DNA of 6,649 nucleotides from an uncultured Clostridia bacterium. Lineage in GTDB: Bacteria; Bacillota; Clostridia; TANB77; CAG-508. Under the pieces are notes generated by a model. The model searched no databases. It was not told where the DNA came from and saw only the letters and a list, made by a program, of their open reading frames with translations. Where the stretch lies: positions 1-6,649 of the forward strand of contig CANQTJ010000086.1 of the NCBI GenBank assembly GCA_947626705.1. Direction: 5' to 3'. Shown one piece after another: positions 4,240-6,649 of the stretch (position 1 is the stretch's first letter; each line of letters begins with the position of its first letter). The position numbers and the translations under genes were made by a program.

Positions 4240-5532
4240 CTATGCATAAGCTGTACGTTTTTTAAATGAAAGTAAATTAGAAATTTCTCTTTCACTATTT
4301 TTGGCTTTTTTAGTTTTATTAGCTCTTTCCTGTTCAAGTTGCCTTTTTTGTTTCTCTGCCATTGATTGGCAAATTGCTTTCTGATATGCAAAGTGTGTAT
4401 CTTGTGATATTTTACTCCAGTTGTATTCATTTCTTACTTTATTTTTTGCTTTTTTAGTTATATCTAGACATAATTTATGGTCATATAATAATTCTAATAT
4501 AGCATCAGCTATTGAATTTGGATTTCCACAATATGTTTTCATTCCATTTTCTCTATGTTGTACAATCTCATTTAATCCTCCTATATCTGATACAACAATT
4601 GGATTTTCTGATAGCATAGCTTCTAGTGCTACAATTCCAAATGGTTCATAAGTACTTGGAAATACTGAGATATCTGCTGATTTATACATTTTTTGTACGT
4701 CTTTTCCTGTAATATGCCCTGCAAAATATACTTTTTCTGAAATTCCCATAGCTGATACTTGAGCTTTTAATTCATCTAGCATTCCGCCTTTTCCGCATAT
4801 TACAAGTTTTGTATCATGATATCCATTTAATATTTTAGGCATAGCAGATATTAAATGTTGAACTCCTTTTTCATATACTAATCTTCCCATAAATAATATT
4901 ATCTTCTCATTGTCCATCGCATATTTTCTTCTAAAGTTATAATCTCTTTCTATTCCATTAAATAAATTCATATTTACACCGTTTGGAACAACATTTATTT
5001 TTTCATAAGGTAATCCAAATAATCTTTGCAATTCATTTTTCATATAATTACTATTTACAATTACTTCTGAGGCTTCATAAGTTAACATCCATTCTGTGTC
5101 ATTTATATATCTTTGTGTTTCATCATGTATTCCACTATTTCTACCTGCTTCTGTTGCATGTATTGTTGCAACAATTGGAATGTTATATGAATTTTTTAAT
5201 GTTTTTGCAGAATATGCTACAAGCCAATCGTGTGCATGTATTACATCAAATTTCCCTTCTTTTGATATTACTTCATTAGCTTTAGCGACTAAATTAAAAT
5301 TTAATTGCATTATCCAGTCTATAAAGTTATTTGGATTTATCATATAGTTTCCAACTCTATATACTTTTACTCCTTTATCATCTTCAAAATCTGGTACATC
5401 TCCATCTTTATATGTAATAACTGTTACTTCATGACCATCTTTTATTAATGTTCTTGATAAATCATATACTACTCTTGAAATTCCTCCTACTACTCTTGGT
5501 GGATATTCCCATGTTAACATTAATATCTTCAT
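4240..5532 (-). CDS. GT-B fold glycosyltransferase, family 4 (glycogen-synthase-like)
   Basis: This 430-residue cytosolic enzyme is predicted to transfer a sugar from a nucleotide-sugar donor with retention of configuration. The N-terminal Rossmann domain begins MKILMLTWEYPPRVVGGISR (1-20), with the acceptor-side Gly pair at 16-17, and contains HAHDWL (99-104) and TIHATE (123-128). The C-terminal donor-binding domain has GRLVYEKG (216-223, Arg217 and Lys222 being the usual phosphate contacts), CGKGG (246-250) and the EX7E motif in YEPFGIVALEAM (Glu296 and Glu304). The opening WEYPPR-GGI resembles small glycogen/starch synthase-like GT4 enzymes. Donor and product cannot be read from sequence. 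Residues 391-430 are a basic, lysine-rich tail outside the fold. I start at 5532 because AAGGAAG (5547-5541) lies eight bases upstream and the family begins there; an ATG at 5577 would coincide with the predicted transcription start. The gene has its own promoter and stands alone. Confidence 0.93.
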   Translation of the reverse strand: MKILMLTWEYPPRVVGGISRVVYDLSRTLIKDGHEVTVITYKDGDVPDFEDDKGVKVYRVGNYMINPNNFIDWIMQLNFNLVAKANEVISKEGKFDVIHAHDWLVAYSAKTLKNSYNIPIVATIHATEAGRNSGIHDETQRYINDTEWMLTYEASEVIVNSNYMKNELQRLFGLPYEKINVVPNGVNMNLFNGIERDYNFRRKYAMDNEKIILFMGRLVYEKGVQHLISAMPKILNGYHDTKLVICGKGGMLDELKAQVSAMGISEKVYFAGHITGKDVQKMYKSADISVFPSTYEPFGIVALEAMLSENPIVVSDIGGLNEIVQHRENGMKTYCGNPNSIADAILELLYDHKLCLDITKKAKNKVRNEYNWSKISQDTHFAYQKAICQSMAEKQKRQLEQERANKTKKAKNSEREISNLLSFKKRTAYA

Positions 5533-5540
5533 TAACATTT

Positions 5541-5547
5541 CTTCCTT
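5541..5547 (-). promoter_or_regulatory. Ribosome binding site deciding the glycosyltransferase start
   Basis: AAGGAAG lies eight bases before the ATG at 5532 and only two before the in-frame ATG at 5538. The farther ATG at 5577 has no ribosome binding site. Confidence 0.7.
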
Positions 5548-5585
5548 TCTTAGACTATTTTCTTTTGTTTTTGACATTTTTTTAT

Positions 5586-5614
5586 ATTGTATACAAATAT
5601 TTTAAAATTGTAAA
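5586..5614 (-). promoter_or_regulatory. Sigma-A-type promoter of the glycosyltransferase gene
   Basis: The -35 is TTTACA (5614-5609), the spacer 17 bases and the -10 TACAAT (5591-5586). The expected start is near 5579, giving a leader of about 47 bases to the ATG at 5532. It lies just after the rpmA terminator, as expected for an independent unit. Confidence 0.65.
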
Positions 5615-5662
5615 TATGTTTTTGAATTTTTTTTTATTTTTTATCATTTTTTATTACAAATC

Positions 5663-5704
5663 AAAAAAATTCCCTCAGCTTTAAAACTTTTAAAACTGAG
5701 AGAA
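5663..5704 (-). terminator. Strong intrinsic terminator of rplU-rpmA
   Basis: On the minus strand, TTCTCTCAGTTTTAAAA pairs with TTTTAAAGCTGAGGGAA with only G-U wobble pairs as exceptions. A run of seven T (5669-5663) follows directly. It begins eight bases after the rpmA stop codon. Confidence 0.92.
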
Positions 5705-5712
5705 CTTTTATT

Positions 5713-5973
5713 TTATGCTTCTACTGGATAAACACTTACTTGTTTTTTGTCTTTACCCTTTCTTTCAAATTTTACAGTACCATCTACTATTGCATATAAT
5801 GTATCGTCGCTACCTTTTTTTACATTAACACCTGGATAGACTTTTGTACCTCTTTGTCTAACTAAAATATTTCCAGCTAAAACAAATTGTCCATCTGCTC
5901 TTTTTACTCCAAGACGTTTAGATTCACTCTCACGACCATTGTGTGAACTACCTTGACCTTTTTTATGAGCCAT
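5713..5973 (-). CDS. rpmA: 50S ribosomal protein L27, without the Firmicute N-terminal extension
   Basis: L27 is a small basic protein of the large subunit whose N-terminus reaches the peptidyl transferase centre. The 86-residue sequence shows the usual features: AHKKGQGSSHNGRESESKRLG (2-22), the signature GNILVRQRGTK (34-44), PGVNVKKGSDDTLYA (47-61) and VKFERKG (67-73). In most Firmicutes the protein is made with an extra N-terminal segment (about MLxxNLQxFA) that the protease Prp cuts off. Here the gene starts directly at Met-Ala-His-Lys-Lys-Gly, the mature end, as in Escherichia coli. AAGGAG lies ten bases before the ATG, and no in-frame upstream start with an extension is visible. It follows rplU by 99 bases, with no room for prp between, and is cotranscribed with it, ending at a strong terminator. 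Confidence 0.97.
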   Translation of the reverse strand: MAHKKGQGSSHNGRESESKRLGVKRADGQFVLAGNILVRQRGTKVYPGVNVKKGSDDTLYAIVDGTVKFERKGKDKKQVSVYPVEA

Positions 5974-6072
5974 GTTTTTCTCACTCCTTTCATTTCAGTT
6001 TAGTTCTTTTAATATATATCTCTTTTAATTAAAATCTTTTTTATCTTTTTTAATTAAATTTTTTAGGTGCTT
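5974..6072 (-). other. rplU-rpmA spacer lacking prp (ysxB)
   Basis: The 99 bases hold only the rpmA ribosome binding site (AAGGAG) and an A/T-rich stretch with a repeated TTTAATTAAAA-type motif. A Prp protease gene needs about 300 bases, so it is absent here. Confidence 0.85.
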
Positions 6073-6429
6073 TTAAGCTTCTACTTTTTCTTGAGCTTTT
6101 TCAGTTGTCTTTTTTGTAGCTGTTTTTATTGATGTTATTTCAACTTTAGTATATGGTTGTCTATGTCCTTGTTTTCTTCTGTAATTCTTTTTTGCTTTCA
6201 TTTTGAACACAATTATTTTTTTAGTTTTACCATGTGCAACTACTTTTCCTTCAACTTTTACACCTTTAACATAAGGATTTCCTACTTGTACTTTTCCTTC
6301 TTCAGATACTAGAACTACTTTATCAAAAGTAACTTTTTTACCTTCCTCTGCATCTAATTTTTCAAAAAATACAACATCTCCTTGTGCTACTTTGTATTGT
6401 TTTCCACAGCTTTCGATTATTGCGTACAT
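6073..6429 (-). CDS. rplU: 50S ribosomal protein L21
   Basis: L21 is a primary or early 23S rRNA-binding protein of the large subunit. The 118 residues start with the typical MYAIIESCGKQYKVAQGD (1-18). The middle contains VQVGNPYVKGVKVEGKVVAHGKTKKI (47-72). The signature region KMKAKKNYRRKQGHRQPYT (76-94) is the conserved basic, RNA-contacting loop. Residues 101-118 form a Lys/Glu/Thr-rich tail, about 15 residues longer than the common length near 103. The ATG at 6429 has GGGAGGTG with suitable spacing. It is the first gene of the rplU-rpmA unit and is preceded by a strong promoter and a folded leader, which suggests autogenous control as known for ribosomal protein operons. Confidence 0.97.
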   Translation of the reverse strand: MYAIIESCGKQYKVAQGDVVFFEKLDAEEGKKVTFDKVVLVSEEGKVQVGNPYVKGVKVEGKVVAHGKTKKIIVFKMKAKKNYRRKQGHRQPYTKVEITSIKTATKKTTEKAQEKVEA

Positions 6430-6462
6430 TTAAAAATGCACCTCCCTTATTTGTATACTCGC

Positions 6463-6523
6463 TAATCCTTAAAAAAGGTAACTAAATTTAATTAGTTTTT
6501 ATGTACCTTGACTAAGCGGATTA
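6463..6523 (-). promoter_or_regulatory. L21-type ribosomal protein leader RNA
   Basis: On the minus strand TAATCC (6523-6518) pairs with GGATTA (6468-6463) as the closing stem. Inside, AAGGT (6509-6505) pairs with ACCTT (6479-6475). After a 7-base one-sided bulge, AACTAA (6497-6492) pairs with TTAGTT (6485-6480) around a 6-base loop. Position (right after the promoter, before rplU) and layout fit the L21 leader class described in Firmicutes, thought to mediate feedback control by the ribosomal protein. The covariance model could not be run here. Confidence 0.7.
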
Positions 6524-6532
6524 CATTTAACA

Positions 6533-6561
6533 ATTTTAACATTTTTATAATGTATTGTCAA
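6533..6561 (-). promoter_or_regulatory. Strong sigma-A promoter of rplU-rpmA
   Basis: The -35 is a perfect TTGACA (6561-6556), the spacer 17 bases, and the -10 TAAAAT (6538-6533) preceded by an extended TGT. The expected start, about 6526, falls just ahead of the leader stem. Confidence 0.88.
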
Positions 6562-6610
6562 CTATTTTTCATATTTAAGTTTCGGTATTTTTCTAAAAAA
6601 ATTCAAAACG

Positions 6611-6619
6611 TTATCCACA
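6611..6619 (+). promoter_or_regulatory. Consensus DnaA-box 9-mer
   Basis: TTATCCACA is a perfect high-affinity DnaA-box sequence, about 50 bases upstream of the rplU promoter. No second perfect box was found in the window; a loose relative (TGTGAAAAT, two mismatches) begins near 6634. It may be a regulatory DnaA site or chance. Confidence 0.45.
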
Positions 6620-6649
6620 AAATTATGAAATTTATGTGAAAATGAAGAA

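Noticed and set aside
4191..4430. Minus-strand frame overlapping the end of the glycosyltransferase gene
   Set aside because: It is an out-of-frame reading of the lysine-rich tail; no ribosome binding site or recognisable family.
4983..5279. Leu/His-rich plus-strand frames opposite the glycosyltransferase (also 5096-5347 and 5448-5684)
   Set aside because: Low-complexity antisense of A/T-rich coding DNA; the real gene is on the minus strand.
5533..5577. Longer N-terminus of the glycosyltransferase starting at 5577
   Set aside because: No ribosome binding site, and the predicted transcription start (about 5579) leaves no leader; the ATG at 5532 has both a site and a family-like N-terminus.
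1..6649. tRNA, rRNA or insertion sequence genes
   Set aside because: No cloverleaf-like segments, rRNA-like stretches or transposase-flanking terminal repeats were seen.

Overview
This window is very A+T-rich (about three quarters A/T by eye). Every recognisable gene lies on the minus strand, so transcription runs from high to low coordinates. The gene content points to a low-GC, endospore-forming Firmicute, most likely a Clostridia-type bacterium. The supporting evidence is an alpha/beta small acid-soluble spore protein, a long-form hibernation factor, the era-yqzL-recO order known from Bacillus and relatives, strong AGGAGG-type ribosome binding sites, and an L21-type mRNA leader. No species can be named from sequence alone.

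Layout in the direction of transcription. (1) 6649-5663: a consensus DnaA-box 9-mer, a near-perfect sigma-A promoter, a folded leader RNA, rplU (L21), rpmA (L27) and a strong intrinsic terminator. The cysteine protease gene prp (ysxB), usually between rplU and rpmA in Firmicutes, is absent. L27 also lacks the N-terminal extension that Prp removes. (2) 5614-4240: a separately promoted GT-B family 4 glycosyltransferase, inserted where obgE would often follow rpmA. (3) 4239-4027: a 213-bp gap full of inverted repeats. (4) 4026-2053: era, a yqzL-like gene and recO as a tight operon ending in a hairpin. (5) 1993-1029: an hpf promoter and leader, hpf (long ribosome hibernation factor), then a coupled small single-span membrane protein resembling a Tad-type pilin N-terminus, and an 18-bp inverted repeat. 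(6) 893-682: an alpha/beta-type SASP. (7) 681-149: no gene of appreciable size. It holds three abutting hairpins, promoter-like sites and an 11-codon mini-ORF bracketed by an inverted repeat. (8) 148-1: the 5' end of a Rpn/PD-(D/E)XK family nuclease gene with a TTG start, cut by the window edge.

Functionally this is mostly a housekeeping block: ribosome components (L21, L27), 30S assembly (Era), recombinational repair (RecO), ribosome dormancy (HPF) and spore DNA protection (SASP). The accessory items are the glycosyltransferase, the pilin-like membrane protein and the Rpn-family nuclease. I do not see a clearly new multi-gene system. The most notable points are the joint loss of Prp and the L27 extension, the tandem hairpin array, the hpf-linked membrane protein, and the structured gap before era.
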